64,000 nt of DNA, from the NCBI GenBank assembly GCA_025698895.1, contig JAILWO010000002.1, positions 620,001 through 684,000 of the forward strand, given 5' to 3'. This document shows positions 37,962 through 46,737 of the stretch, in pieces. The position numbers were made by a program, and so were the translations under genes. The notes below the pieces were generated by a model. The model made no database searches, was not told where the DNA came from, and worked only from the letters and a program-made list of their open reading frames with translations. Source of the DNA: Rhizobiaceae bacterium. Its GTDB lineage: Bacteria > Pseudomonadota > Alphaproteobacteria > Rhizobiales > Rhizobiaceae. Position 1 is the stretch's first letter. Every line of letters starts with the position of its first letter.

Positions 37962-37992
37962 TACTGCCCTATTGCCTTACTGCCCTATTGCC
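37962..37992. repeat. Tandem 15-base repeat
   Basis: TACTGCCCTATTGCC occurs at 37962-37976 and 37978-37992. The reverse complement of its core (AATAGGGCAATA) lies at 37884-37895, so the two sides could pair into a hairpin between the GST gene and the convergent DUF2147 gene. Confidence 0.6.
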
Positions 37993-38002
37993 CATTCTCG
38001 AC

Positions 38003-38344
38003 TCACTGCCGCGTAAGATTTTCGCTCTTGCAGATGATGCCGCCCAGCACGCAACCGGACAGGGCGAGCGTGTTTCCGTTGACTGAAGCTTTTCCGTTGT
38101 AGGTCTTACCTTCGTCGAGCTTGTTGACCTTCCCGGTGTAGCTGCCATCCTTGCCGCTCATGCAGCCGATCGACTTGCCTTTGTATTCGCCGGTCATGAC
38201 CGTGCCGCAATACTGGCCACCGCTGGCCGCATATTTGATCAACGTGCCGTTCGGCCGTTTCCAGGTCCCCTCAATCGGATCGGCGAATGCCGTTCCCGTC
38301 ATCAATGTCAGGCCGATGCAGGCCAACATGATCGTGCGTGCCAT
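38003..38344 (-). CDS. DUF2147 exported protein
   Basis: 113 residues with a signal peptide (MARTIMLACIGLTLMTGTAFA). The mature part is a small beta-barrel (DPIEGTWKRPNGTLIKYAASGGQYCGTVMTG...), the DUF2147 pattern common in rhizobia, with three to four Cys (QYCG, IGCMS, SGCVL, IICKS). Function of the family is unknown; some homologues relate to cell-envelope stress. Single gene. Confidence 0.85.
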   Translation of the reverse strand: MARTIMLACIGLTLMTGTAFADPIEGTWKRPNGTLIKYAASGGQYCGTVMTGEYKGKSIGCMSGKDGSYTGKVNKLDEGKTYNGKASVNGNTLALSGCVLGGIICKSENLTRQ

Positions 38345-38749
38345 TCCGGTTCCTCCCGTCAGGTTCGGCCGCCGCGCAATCAGCGGCCGGATAAATGCGA
38401 CGCTAGTCGAGAATTATCCTGGCGAAAAGCCGGTCGCGCAGCGTCAACCACGGCGATTTCCGCTTTCCCCAGACCGGCAGGCCGCGAACGCGATCATGAT
38501 CGTGGTTAGGGAAAAGTCACCGCGTGGATCGGGCATTTTCGACGAGTTTTCATCGAATCGCCGAATTTCCAAGGCTTCCGATGCTTAACAAAATCCGATC
38601 TTTACCGCTTGTTTTCATTTCGTTTTCTTCAAATTAAGGACGCCGCTTAACGGCCGTTTCAACGCTGGCAGGCCATTCTCGGGTCATCGAACGAAGACAT
38701 CCGGCGGGGACGAAAGCCGGGCTTCGCAGGGACAGACAGGGGACGACAA
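38345..38749. other. Gene-free intergenic region
   Basis: No convincing coding sequence on either strand. The right half (38540-38645) is AT-rich compared with the surroundings and contains TTAACAAAAT and TTCAAATTAAGGA, so it may hold the promoter of the SEL1-like gene. Confidence 0.5.
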
Positions 38750-39016
38750 ATGGCACGCTACGAAATGATGGAAGCCGGTATCGGGCAGATGGGTGCGAAC
38801 GCCCAGGCCGATATTCTCTTCGAACTGGGTATGATGTACGCGACCGGCCGCGACTGCGAGACCGACATGGTCGCCGCCCACAAATGGTTCAACATCGCCG
38901 CCATCAAGGGCTCTGACCGCGCCATCGAACTGCGGCGCGAGCTTGCTGCCCAGATGTCTAAGGCCGACCTCGCCAGGGCGCTGCGCGAGGCGCGCGAGTG
39001 GATGACCGTCCACTGA
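38750..39016 (+). CDS. SEL1-like (TPR) small protein
   Basis: 88-residue protein with a single Sel1-like repeat pair: ADILFELGMMYATGRDCETDMVAAHKWFNIAAIKGSDRAIELRRELAAQM. Such proteins form helical scaffolds for protein-protein contacts and are widespread in Rhizobiales as single short genes. ATG 38750 follows GGGGACGACAA. A hairpin follows at 39118. Confidence 0.85.
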   Translation: MARYEMMEAGIGQMGANAQADILFELGMMYATGRDCETDMVAAHKWFNIAAIKGSDRAIELRRELAAQMSKADLARALREAREWMTVH

Positions 39017-39117
39017 GGCGGGCAAAGGAAGCAACGACGAGAGCGGGATAACCCGCCGGAACTGACAGGGAAGCGGCTGTCGCGAAGGGCAAGGGGCGCC
39101 CGACGGCACGCGAACGA

Positions 39118-39156
39118 AAGACCGCGACCGGCCGGAAACAAGGCTGGCGCGGTCTT
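39118..39156. terminator. Terminator-like hairpin
   Basis: AAGACCGCG (39118-39126) pairs with CGCGGTCTT (39148-39156), with further pairing of CCGGCC with GGCTGG inside. It lies between the SEL1 gene and the convergent gene ending at 39184; it is A-rich on the left and T-rich on the right, fitting a bidirectional terminator. Confidence 0.65.
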
Positions 39157-39183
39157 CGTCGATTCAGAGGAAGCGATCACGCG

Positions 39184-39609
39184 TCAGTAGCATTCGACCG
39201 ATCCTTCCACGACCGCGCCGGTCTGCCAGTCCATCAGAAAGATCAGGCCGTATTCCATTTCCGCGCCGCCGCCGGTGGCGAAGTTCAGCGCGCAGTACTC
39301 CTGGGATTCGGTCTTCGGGTAGCCTGCGCGGTCGACACACTGAAGTGTAAGCCCGGTTGCCTCTTCGCTGGTGACTGCCTTCAGCAAGGCCACCCCAAGC
39401 CCGTCCGCCACGCTCATCGGGCGCGGGTCGGACAGGTCCGCCTTGCAGGAGGGGTCGTCCGACAGCGGTTGGGTCGACGCGCGCGACAGCGCCTCCACGA
39501 CCTTGATGGCTTCCCCGTCGTCCAGCATACGCGGCTCGGCGGAATTTGCCGCAGCCGCGCCCGCGCTCGTGGCAAGCAGCAGGACGGCCATGCGTATGCC
39601 TGCTCTCAT
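39184..39609 (-). CDS. Periplasmic protein, possible immunity partner
   Basis: 141 residues with a signal peptide (MRAGIRMAVLLLATSAGAAAA). The mature protein has four Cys (residues 55, 91, 106, 140) that could make two disulfides. It overlaps the end of the NlpC/P60-like gene by ATGA, so it is made with it. A periplasmic partner of a peptidoglycan hydrolase suggests an immunity protein (inference). No family recognised. ATG 39609. Confidence 0.6.
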   Translation of the reverse strand: MRAGIRMAVLLLATSAGAAAANSAEPRMLDDGEAIKVVEALSRASTQPLSDDPSCKADLSDPRPMSVADGLGVALLKAVTSEEATGLTLQCVDRAGYPKTESQEYCALNFATGGGAEMEYGLIFLMDWQTGAVVEGSVECY

Positions 39610-40142
39610 GGCAGGTCGCTCACGTAGAGCACGGTCCTGCTGCCATAGTGGCTGGCGAACTCCCCTACCGGCTGGCAGACCACCGCGTCCCGTGTGTTGG
39701 AATAGTGGTAGACATTGGTGCCGAGCAAAAAGCCGATATGCTTGCGTGGATGGTCGCCGACCACCGGCGGGTTGTCGCCGCGCACATTGTCGGCGATCGT
39801 GGCGACGATGATGCGTGGCGTGTGGCAGGTCACGGCGGCGTCGAAGGCCGCGCGCCCGTTGCAGGAATTGTAGACCTGGTTGACGCGTACGCAAACGCCG
39901 TTGCGCCGCTCCTCGTAAGTATAGGTGCTGTTGCCGACATTGGAGCACAGCGCGGCGCCAGGAATGCGCAGGTCGAGAACGTGCGAGACGAAATGCGCGC
40001 AATGATTGATTGTGTCGCCCACCGAACCGTACTTGCCGCAATAGTCGGTAACCGTCTGGCCGAGCAGACCGTCGAGCACCTGTTGCGTCACCGCGGCATG
40101 GGCGACGACGGCTGACGGGACGGGCGTGGGATTGCCAGGCAT
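39606..40142 (-). CDS. NlpC/P60-like cysteine peptidase, possible secreted effector
   Basis: 178 residues without a signal peptide. The Cys nucleophile candidate is Cys48 in INHCAHFVSHVL; His135 in KHIGFLLGTNVYHYSNT matches the HxGxxxG...H pattern of NlpC/P60 peptidases and amidases that cut peptidoglycan stems. Extra Cys residues are present (about eight in all). ATG 40142 has GGAGGTGAACGC directly upstream. The overlapped periplasmic protein suggests an effector/immunity pair, but no secretion genes are nearby. Confidence 0.6.
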   Translation of the reverse strand: MPGNPTPVPSAVVAHAAVTQQVLDGLLGQTVTDYCGKYGSVGDTINHCAHFVSHVLDLRIPGAALCSNVGNSTYTYEERRNGVCVRVNQVYNSCNGRAAFDAAVTCHTPRIIVATIADNVRGDNPPVVGDHPRKHIGFLLGTNVYHYSNTRDAVVCQPVGEFASHYGSRTVLYVSDLP

Positions 40143-40252
40143 GCGTTCACCTCCTTCCATGGGGTGACCATCTGCCAATGAAGGCTAAGCCGCGCCCGTC
40201 TCACGACGATGAAATTGGTCACACAGCCGGCGTCGCGATGGGAGGTTTCGCC

Positions 40253-42205
40253 TTACCCCGCAACAGACTCCTCGAAACGGACGAGCACCGCTCCATCCGT
40301 CACCTGCGCGCCTTCCGCCGCGATCTCAGCCAGGATGCCGTCATGCGGCGCGGCGATGGTGTGCTCCATCTTCATCGCTTCGAGGATCAGCAGGGGCTGC
40401 CCCTTCTTCACGGCCTCGCCCGACGCCGCTCGCACCAGCTTGACCAGCCCCGGCATCGGCGCGCGCAGCGTGTCCCCGCCGGCCGCGACGTCTTCGGCCG
40501 CTTCCAGCGGATCCGGCGTCGCGAAGCTGTGGCCGACCGGGCCATCGAAGATCGTGACATGACCGGGCCATAGCGCGAAACGCTCGCCGTGGTCCGGCGA
40601 CAGCGTGAAATTCTCCCCGCCGAGCTCGACCGTGAAGCGGCCATCCGCCAGCGGAACGATCCGCGCCTCCATCGTCCTGTTCCCGAACCCGACCATGCGC
40701 CGGAAACCGTTCGAGCCGAAATGGGCGTAGCCGACCAGCGTATCCCAGGGATCGTCCGCCGGCCGCGGCCTGGTTAGGCCGGAAGCCTCCAGCGCCGCGA
40801 CGGCCGCCTGGCGCGGGCCGGGTGCGGGCAGGGCCGTCAGCGCCTCCTGACGGCGGGCGATCATGCCGGTATCGACATCCCCCGACGAGAAGGCCTCATC
40901 GCCGGCCAGCGCATGCAGGAATGGAAGATTGGTGGTCGAGCCGGCGATCTCTGTCTCGGCGATGGCCGCTCTCAGCGCCGCGAGCGCGGCGGCGCGGTCC
41001 GACCCGTGGGTGACCAGCTTGGCGATCATCGGATCGTAGAAGGGAGAAATCCGGTCGCCGGCGCGCACGCCGGTCTCGACGCGGATCGTGCCGTCCGCGA
41101 TCGCCTCGGGAAAGCGCAGATGATGCAGCTTGCCGGTGGCGGGCAGGAAGTCGCGGGTCGGATCCTCGGCATAGATACGCGCCTCGAAGGCATGTCCCTC
41201 GAGCGCGATCTCGCCCTGCCGTTTGGGCAGCCTTTCGCCGGCCGCGACGCGCAACTGCCATTCGACAAGGTCGACGCCGGTGACCATCTCGGTGACCGGA
41301 TGCTCCACCTGCAGCCGCGTGTTCATCTCCATGAACCAGAACCGGTCCGGCCGAAGCCCTTCCGATGCGTCGACGATGAATTCGATCGTACCGGCGCCCG
41401 AATAGTCGATCGCGCGCGCGGCCTTGACGGCGGCCTCGCACATGGCCGCGCGCATTTCGTCGGTCATGCCGGGCGCGGGCGCTTCCTCGATCACCTTCTG
41501 GTGGCGGCGCTGGGCCGAGCAGTCGCGCTCGAACAGGTGCACCGCATTGCCGTGATTGTCACCGAAGACCTGCACCTCGATGTGCCGGGGCTTCTCGATA
41601 TATTTCTCGACCAGCACCCGCTCGTCGCCGAAGGCGGCCTTGGCCTCGCGTCTGGCGCCCGCCAGGGCTTCGGCGAAATCGTCGGGATCCTCCACGCGGC
41701 GCATGCCCTTGCCGCCGCCGCCGGCGCGCGCCTTGATCAGCACCGGATAGCCGATCTCTCGGGCCTTGGTGGCCAGCACGACGATCTCCTGCGCCTCGCC
41801 GTGATAGCCGGGCACCACCGGCACGCCCGCCTTTTCCATGAGCCGCTTGGCCGCGTCCTTGAGGCCCATCGCGCGGATGGAGGCAGACGACGGCCCGATA
41901 AAGACGAGGCCGGCGGCCTCGACCTGCTCGACGAAGTCCGGATTCTCCGACAGGAAGCCGTAGCCGGGGTGGATCGCTTCGGCTCCCGTGGCCACCGCCG
42001 CCTCGATGATGCGGTCGCCGCGCAAATAGCTTTCGCCGACGGGCGCCGGGCCGATGGCGACCGCCTGGTCGGCCATGCGCACGTGAAGGGCCTGCGCGTC
42101 CGCGTCCGAATGAACGGCCACCGTCGATACGCCGAGGCGCTGCGCGGTGCGCATCACGCGGCAGGCGATTTCGCCGCGATTGGCGATCAGGATTTTCGCG
42201 AACAT
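40253..42205 (-). CDS. mccA: Methylcrotonyl-CoA carboxylase biotin-carboxylase subunit
   Basis: 650-residue biotin-dependent subunit. Biotin carboxylase ATP-grasp (KILIANRGEIACRVMRTA; ARAGGGGKGMRRV; EKYIEKPRHIEVQVFGD; FMEMNTRLQVEHPVTEMVTG), a BT-like linker, and a C-terminal biotinyl domain with EAMKMEHTI (Lys is the biotin site). Length and fusion match the leucine-pathway enzyme; a propionyl- or acetyl-CoA specificity cannot be fully excluded. The transferase subunit mccB lies 10 kb away at 52313. Confidence 0.9.
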   Translation of the reverse strand: MFAKILIANRGEIACRVMRTAQRLGVSTVAVHSDADAQALHVRMADQAVAIGPAPVGESYLRGDRIIEAAVATGAEAIHPGYGFLSENPDFVEQVEAAGLVFIGPSSASIRAMGLKDAAKRLMEKAGVPVVPGYHGEAQEIVVLATKAREIGYPVLIKARAGGGGKGMRRVEDPDDFAEALAGARREAKAAFGDERVLVEKYIEKPRHIEVQVFGDNHGNAVHLFERDCSAQRRHQKVIEEAPAPGMTDEMRAAMCEAAVKAARAIDYSGAGTIEFIVDASEGLRPDRFWFMEMNTRLQVEHPVTEMVTGVDLVEWQLRVAAGERLPKRQGEIALEGHAFEARIYAEDPTRDFLPATGKLHHLRFPEAIADGTIRVETGVRAGDRISPFYDPMIAKLVTHGSDRAAALAALRAAIAETEIAGSTTNLPFLHALAGDEAFSSGDVDTGMIARRQEALTALPAPGPRQAAVAALEASGLTRPRPADDPWDTLVGYAHFGSNGFRRMVGFGNRTMEARIVPLADGRFTVELGGENFTLSPDHGERFALWPGHVTIFDGPVGHSFATPDPLEAAEDVAAGGDTLRAPMPGLVKLVRAASGEAVKKGQPLLILEAMKMEHTIAAPHDGILAEIAAEGAQVTDGAVLVRFEESVAG

Positions 42206-42287
42206 CGGACCCCTCGTTGCCGCTCACTCATAGCGGCATCGGCTCCACCTTGCATCTGCTGTTTTCGCTTCCTCCCCGCCGCAAAAA

Positions 42288-42315
42288 GGTCGGGCAGCCG
42301 CCAGGCTGCCCGACC
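42288..42315 (-). terminator. Intrinsic terminator
   Basis: Perfect 12-base stem GGTCGGGCAGCC / GGCTGCCCGACC with a 4-base loop, followed on the minus strand by TTTTTGC. Placed 8 bases after the stop of the gene at 42324. Confidence 0.88.
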
Positions 42316-42323
42316 GCCAATGC

Positions 42324-42986
42324 TCAAAGTTCGGTGCGGACCTCGCAGGTCGAGAGGCCAATTACCAATTCCCCGCCGGTCTTCCCGCGCGTGACGAGGT
42401 GCTCGCAGTTCGCGGTGGCGGTGAACTCGACCGACGATTTGCCGGCTTGCGCCGTGCCGTCCCCGCCGGTGTCGGGCTCTCGCGCATCGGCCCCGGTGGA
42501 ACTGGTCTGGAGCTCGTCGCGCGCGCCGGCCGTTTCCGGCACGGCGAAGGTCGCGCTCTCGACATAGTCGACCTTCACCGTCGCGGCGTCGGGGCCGGCG
42601 GGCGCGACTTCGCTCACCTCGATCTGGAGCGAATAGTTTTCGATAGGCTGATCGTCCGTGCCGGACATCATGCCGAGCGCCATGCGGCCAAAGCGCATCA
42701 TGTCCTCCTTGTCGAGCGAGACCACACCGAATCCTTTCCGGTCTTCGCCGACATAGAGTTCGTTGCTTGCCGCGAATGTGGCGCCGTCCGCGATGTGGTT
42801 TTCCGTCCAGTCGAGCAGGCGGTCGAACTCGCCGGCCTCGACGGACTCGGTCACGATTTGCTGCATCGTATCGAAGAAGCCGCGCACCTCCTCGTCCGCA
42901 AGTTGCTCCTGTGCGTGGAGCGGCCCGGTGGTCATGAGCAACCCCGCGGTCGCGCCCATGAGAGCCACCTTCATGCGATCGGTCAT
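42324..42986 (-). CDS. Exported protein of unknown function
   Basis: 220 residues with a signal peptide (MTDRMKVALMGATAGLLMTTGPLHA). The mature part is acidic with a Thr/Asp/Gly-rich linker (SSTGADAREPDTGGDG) and late Cys (TANCEHL, LSTCEV). ATG 42986 is chosen because GGAGG lies 5 bases before it; 42989 and 42998 are nearby alternatives. A much longer open frame upstream to 43754 overlaps the VOC gene and is not used. A strong terminator follows. Family not recognised. Confidence 0.7.
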   Translation of the reverse strand: MTDRMKVALMGATAGLLMTTGPLHAQEQLADEEVRGFFDTMQQIVTESVEAGEFDRLLDWTENHIADGATFAASNELYVGEDRKGFGVVSLDKEDMMRFGRMALGMMSGTDDQPIENYSLQIEVSEVAPAGPDAATVKVDYVESATFAVPETAGARDELQTSSTGADAREPDTGGDGTAQAGKSSVEFTATANCEHLVTRGKTGGELVIGLSTCEVRTEL

Positions 42987-43192
42987 CATTGCCTCCATGG
43001 TTGGGTCTTTTGGCGCCGACGAAGATGAGGCCGTTTCCTCCGGCCTTTCCGTTCCGCGAGGGCGCAGGAGGCCAACCGCGTTCGCTCCGCGATTGTTCCA
43101 ACGGTCGACCGGCGTTTTTGACCGCCGGAACTGTCCGCCGATGGCACCCGTTCCGACTGGCTCCTCCGGCCGCCTGGTCTCGCGGCCGGTTG

Positions 43193-43954
43193 CTACCGCG
43201 AAGCGGCGGTCAGCCCGAAGCGCGCGCCCTGAGGATCGAGCGCCTCCATCGCCCAGGCACCCCCGGGCACCTCCATCGGCTCCATGACGACCGTGCCGCC
43301 GCCCTTGACGATCTTCTCGCGCGCCGCGTCGATGGCCGGAACCACGAAATAGAACAGCCAGAACGGATGCTCGCGGTCGGGCGTCTTGGTCATCATGCCA
43401 CCCACCGGCTCGTCGCCGCCGGCATGGAAGAGCTGGTAGTCGCCCATGCCTTCCATCGGGATCGCGTCGCCCTTGGTCCAGCCGAACAGGCCCGCATAGA
43501 AGGACCAGGCCTCGTCGAGGTCGCCCGCCGACAGGTCGCGCCAGCCGATCGTGCCGGGCGTGGTCATCGGCAAGGGCGGGCGATCCTCGCCATTCGGCTT
43601 CATGATCATGAAGGGCGCGCCATGCGGGTCGGTGCAGACGGCGGCGCGGCCGATCTCGGGAATGTCCCACGGCCCCTTCTCGACCTTGCCGCCGGCCGTC
43701 TCCACCTCGCGGGCCTTGGCGTCGACATCGTCGACATAGAGGTAGCCCATCCATTGTGGCGGCATGCCGGCCGCCTCGGGCGGGGTCGCCATGATGCCCG
43801 CGGTGCCCTGGTCGGGACCGACATTGAGGACCGTGTAGTCATGGGACGGGCCGTAGGGGACGGGCGTCCAGCCGACCACATCGGCGTAGAAGCCGGTGGC
43901 GGCCTTGGGATCGGTGGTGACCAGTTCGTACCAGAAGAAGTTGGCGGGCTTCAT
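43193..43954 (-). CDS. VOC-superfamily protein with two glyoxalase-like domains
   Basis: 253 residues made of two tandem VOC modules: residues 1-120 (FFWYELVTTDPKAATGFYADVVGW) and 125-250 (GWRDLSAGDLDEAWSFYAGLFGW). The pattern matches CFP32/27-kDa antigen-like hydroxylases and related proteins of unknown substrate. Each domain ends with a beta strand carrying a possible metal ligand (TDPHGAPFMIM; LDPQGARFGLT). Confidence 0.85.
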   Translation of the reverse strand: MKPANFFWYELVTTDPKAATGFYADVVGWTPVPYGPSHDYTVLNVGPDQGTAGIMATPPEAAGMPPQWMGYLYVDDVDAKAREVETAGGKVEKGPWDIPEIGRAAVCTDPHGAPFMIMKPNGEDRPPLPMTTPGTIGWRDLSAGDLDEAWSFYAGLFGWTKGDAIPMEGMGDYQLFHAGGDEPVGGMMTKTPDREHPFWLFYFVVPAIDAAREKIVKGGGTVVMEPMEVPGGAWAMEALDPQGARFGLTAASR

Positions 43955-44059
43955 GCAGGGCTCCTGTGTGTGGATGTCCTCGATCGACGGATCGAGGACG
44001 GTCAGCCGCCGCCTGATCCGACATCATGCCATGATTTTTTGACGCGGGAACGACCGGTG

Positions 44060-44686
44060 CTAGGCGGGCGGCAGGAAGGGCTGCGAGATCGTCGTGAAGA
44101 CCGGCAGGGCCTCCAGCGCGGCGCAATGGCGGGCAAGGGCGGGATAGGCCTCCAGATCGACGAGGTCGGGATGGCTGTCGCGCGTGTGGCGGATGGCGGC
44201 CGCGACCGCGATGTCGGCATGGCCGATGCGCTCGCCGAACCAGTGGGTCGTCCGGCGTTCGTTGCGCTCTGCTTCCAGCGCGGCCAGCCCGCCAAGCAAC
44301 TGCGCGCCGCGCCGCTCGACCAACACGGGGGAGGGCGCCTCGTGCAGGACCTTCTCGTAGAACAGGCTGACGGCGGTGTCGGCAAGCTGCGAGGCGAGCG
44401 CCGATACTTTCAGCGAATGCCGGCGGGCCGGTCCCTCGGCCGGCACGAGCCGCCGCTCGGGGGCAACCAGCGTGTCGAGGTGATCGAGGATCGCGTGCGT
44501 GTCGATCAGCACCTCGTCATCATCGAGCACCAGGACCGGGACGCGGCCGGTCGGGTTGAGGCCGCGCAAGGCCTCGAAATCCGAAAACACCGACCAGGGC
44601 CGGTGCTCGAAGGAAAGGTCGTAGAGCGTCAGCGCGATGCCGACGCGGCGCACGAAGGACGAATCATACTGGCCGATCAGGATCAT
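44060..44686 (-). CDS. Glutathione S-transferase family protein
   Basis: 208 residues. Thioredoxin-like N-domain starting MILIGQYDSSFVRRVGIALTLYDL (Ser/Tyr in the loop YDSSFVRRV is a typical active-site place), followed by GRVPVLVLDDDEVLIDTHAILDHLD, and a helical C-domain. Substrate unknown. ATG 44686 has GGAGGAGG upstream, so the longer start at 44707 is not used. Confidence 0.88.
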   Translation of the reverse strand: MILIGQYDSSFVRRVGIALTLYDLSFEHRPWSVFSDFEALRGLNPTGRVPVLVLDDDEVLIDTHAILDHLDTLVAPERRLVPAEGPARRHSLKVSALASQLADTAVSLFYEKVLHEAPSPVLVERRGAQLLGGLAALEAERNERRTTHWFGERIGHADIAVAAAIRHTRDSHPDLVDLEAYPALARHCAALEALPVFTTISQPFLPPA

Positions 44687-44777
44687 GGGCGGGGCCTCCT
44701 CCAGCACCTGCCATAGCGCGGAACGCTCCGGACCGGAACGGAGGCTGCCGCCAGCATGACGTCAGGAGCGCTGGCGC

Positions 44778-45683
44778 CTACTGCATATGCGGCTTGCGCA
44801 GGAGCTCGGCGCGGTCGCCAGACCGGACCTTGAGCCATTTCTCGCGCCCGTCGCGCACCACGCGCAGCGGCAGTTCGGTGCCGACCGGGCCGCTGGCCCA
44901 CAGCGCGCGGTAGAAATCGGCCAGGCCGCGCACCTCGGCGTCGCGCAGTTCAGAGATCACGTCGCCCGGCCGCAGCCCCGCGCGGTCGGCGGGCCCTTCG
45001 CTGGCGACGCTCAGCACGATGACCTCGCCGTTCTGCTCGGCCGAGAAGGCGCCAAGCCACGGGCGCGGCGGATGGGCGGGCCGGCCGCGGCGGACGAGAT
45101 CGTCGAGCACCGGGGCGAGCAGGTCGACCGGCACCGACATGTTGATGCCCGAGACCTCGCCGTCCTTCATCATTTCGAGCCGGAGCGAGCCGATGCCGAT
45201 CAGCCGGCCCTCGGCGTCGACCAGCGCCGATCCGCCCCAGGCGGGATGGGCCGGCGCGGTGAAGATCGCGTCGTCGATCAGATATTCCCAGTAGCCGGCG
45301 AATTCCTGGCGGGCCACGATCTCGCCCTCGATCGCATCGCCCGCGCCGTCGATCAGCATGACCGGATCGCCGGTCCTGGCCTTGGCCGAGCGGCCGAGCG
45401 GCAGCGCCGGCAGGCCCAGATCGCCCAGCGCCTGGACGAGGCCGAAGCCGGTCTCCTGGTCGTAGGCCAGCGGGTGGCCGGCCACGACCTTGCCGTCGTG
45501 GCGCGTCAGCCAGACCTCCTCGGCCTCGGTGATCAGGTAGCCGATGGTGAGCACCAGGCCGCTGTCGCGGATGACCACGCCCGAACCCTCGCGGCGCGTG
45601 CCCAGCGTTTCGGCCGTGAAGGCGTCGGCGGGCACCTCGGCGCGCAGAGAAACGAGCGAATGGCGGATCGGAGCGTTGGGCAT
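44778..45683 (-). CDS. S1C (HtrA-like) protease fold with PDZ domain, catalytic residues lost
   Basis: 301 residues: a trypsin-like barrel (about 1-190) plus one PDZ domain (about 205-295; PWLGAFSAEQNGEVIVLSVA, GLRPGDVISELRD). In HtrA proteases the triad is His in TNxHVV, Asp in TDLA and Ser in GNSGG. Here the aligned stretches read VLTIGYLIT (Tyr at 49), ETGFGLV (Gly at 79) and PAWGGSALVD, so all three residues appear replaced. No signal peptide is obvious. It is probably a pseudo-protease acting as a chaperone or peptide-binding scaffold (inference). Confidence 0.8.
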   Translation of the reverse strand: MPNAPIRHSLVSLRAEVPADAFTAETLGTRREGSGVVIRDSGLVLTIGYLITEAEEVWLTRHDGKVVAGHPLAYDQETGFGLVQALGDLGLPALPLGRSAKARTGDPVMLIDGAGDAIEGEIVARQEFAGYWEYLIDDAIFTAPAHPAWGGSALVDAEGRLIGIGSLRLEMMKDGEVSGINMSVPVDLLAPVLDDLVRRGRPAHPPRPWLGAFSAEQNGEVIVLSVASEGPADRAGLRPGDVISELRDAEVRGLADFYRALWASGPVGTELPLRVVRDGREKWLKVRSGDRAELLRKPHMQ

Positions 45684-45992
45684 GGCAGTTCCCTCGTATC
45701 TGTCCGGCGCCGGCGGGCTGTTCGCCGGCACCGGAAATGAATCCGGGTCATGCCGAAGGTAAGGCCGAGGACGTCCGATGCAAGGGCAAGCGCCGATGCC
45801 GCCGCGTGAACGCGGCGCGCGGGCGTGGATGATATCTGCCTTTGAGCGAGAGGACGGGCGCCCGTCCTCCACCCGTAAGGGGGGCGGTGGCGAGGGCAAA
45901 GCCCGAGACGGAGGGGTCGAAGCCCCACAGGCGATGGTCTCCCCCGCGAAGGGCGGGAGACAGGGCGGCGGTTCAGGCGCCCGCTTTTCTCA
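45684..45992. repeat. Intergenic region with RIME-like palindrome
   Basis: 309 bases without a gene. A GTCTCCC/GGGAGAC hairpin at 45937-45961 belongs to the same repeat family as those near the AT-rich island, and the stretch 45855-45930 is a GC-rich low-identity remnant (CCACCCGTAAGGGGGGCGG). Confidence 0.45.
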
Positions 45993-46430
45993 TCATGATG
46001 TGTCGGGCGCGCGCGGCGGCGCGGGGGGTGCTTGCAGGGCGACGAGCGTAGGCCACGACATCGGCGCGCCGGTCTGACCGCTGTCAGCGCAAGGAAGCGA
46101 TCGGGCGAGGCACGAGACCCAGGCCAGGATCGTGCCCAGCATCAGCGCCAGCACCCGGAATCGCGCGGCAAGCCGCCCGGCCTCATCGACCGCCGGTAAT
46201 TCGGCGACGGGACAGGCCGGCACGCCCAACTCATGCGCGAGCCCCGTGACCAGGGTGCGCGCCACGGCCTCGCCGCGACCGAGGATGGCAAGCACCGGCA
46301 GGCGGATCGGCGTGGGCAGGCCGGCAACGCGATCGGCGAGTGCGGCCAGCGCGAGAAGGAACGCCAGGATGCGTTCCAGCACGACCCGGTTCCGCTCCAC
46401 CTCCTCAACGTTCCAGCCCATCCGTCCCAT
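45993..46430 (-). CDS. Membrane protein of unknown function
   Basis: 145 residues starting MGRMGWNVEEVERNRVVLER, with hydrophobic stretches (ILAFLLALAALADRVAGLPT; LALMLGTILAWVSCLAR) that may span the membrane. ATG 46430 has GGAGG 5 bases upstream. High GC like the surroundings. No family recognised. Confidence 0.6.
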   Translation of the reverse strand: MGRMGWNVEEVERNRVVLERILAFLLALAALADRVAGLPTPIRLPVLAILGRGEAVARTLVTGLAHELGVPACPVAELPAVDEAGRLAARFRVLALMLGTILAWVSCLARSLPCADSGQTGAPMSWPTLVALQAPPAPPRAPDTS

Positions 46431-46574
46431 CGCGTCCTCCTTCGCGGACAGGATGCGCGCGCGGCCGGACGGGTGGAAAAAGAAAATCCGCCTGTCGAGG
46501 GAAATCAACGGGTTGAGACCGGCGAGGGGCCGGATTTATTCACGTCATGGCTTCCGCCTGAAAAGGGGAGACGG

Positions 46575-46661
46575 TCAGGATCTGCTGTGACGCGCCGCGG
46601 TCTCGTCGGCCTCGGCCATCGCCGCGCGGGTGGCGGCGTTGGGCACTTTGAGTTCGAACGG
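46575..46661 (-). pseudogene. RelB/DinJ antitoxin 3' remnant
   Basis: The minus strand encodes PFELKVPNAATRAAMAEADE before a stop at 46575-46577, a typical C-terminal part of RelB/DinJ antitoxins. Sequence before PFEL (towards 46737) does not continue the family. The 5' part appears lost where the restriction operon begins. The fragment is short, so chance similarity is possible. Confidence 0.5.
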
Positions 46662-46737
46662 GCCGAGACCGGCGATTGGGGGACGTGCACCGGCCTACAC
46701 GGGGCTGATGAACGGCTAGAGTGACGAACATCCAAAG

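Noticed and set aside
42324-43754. Extension of the exported-protein gene to 476 residues
   Set aside because: The extension overlaps the VOC gene in another frame and would hide a signal peptide.
46595-46605. CCGCGG site beside the restriction operon as a target clue
   Set aside because: The hexamer is common in this GC-rich DNA (also near 5495), so its presence says nothing about specificity.
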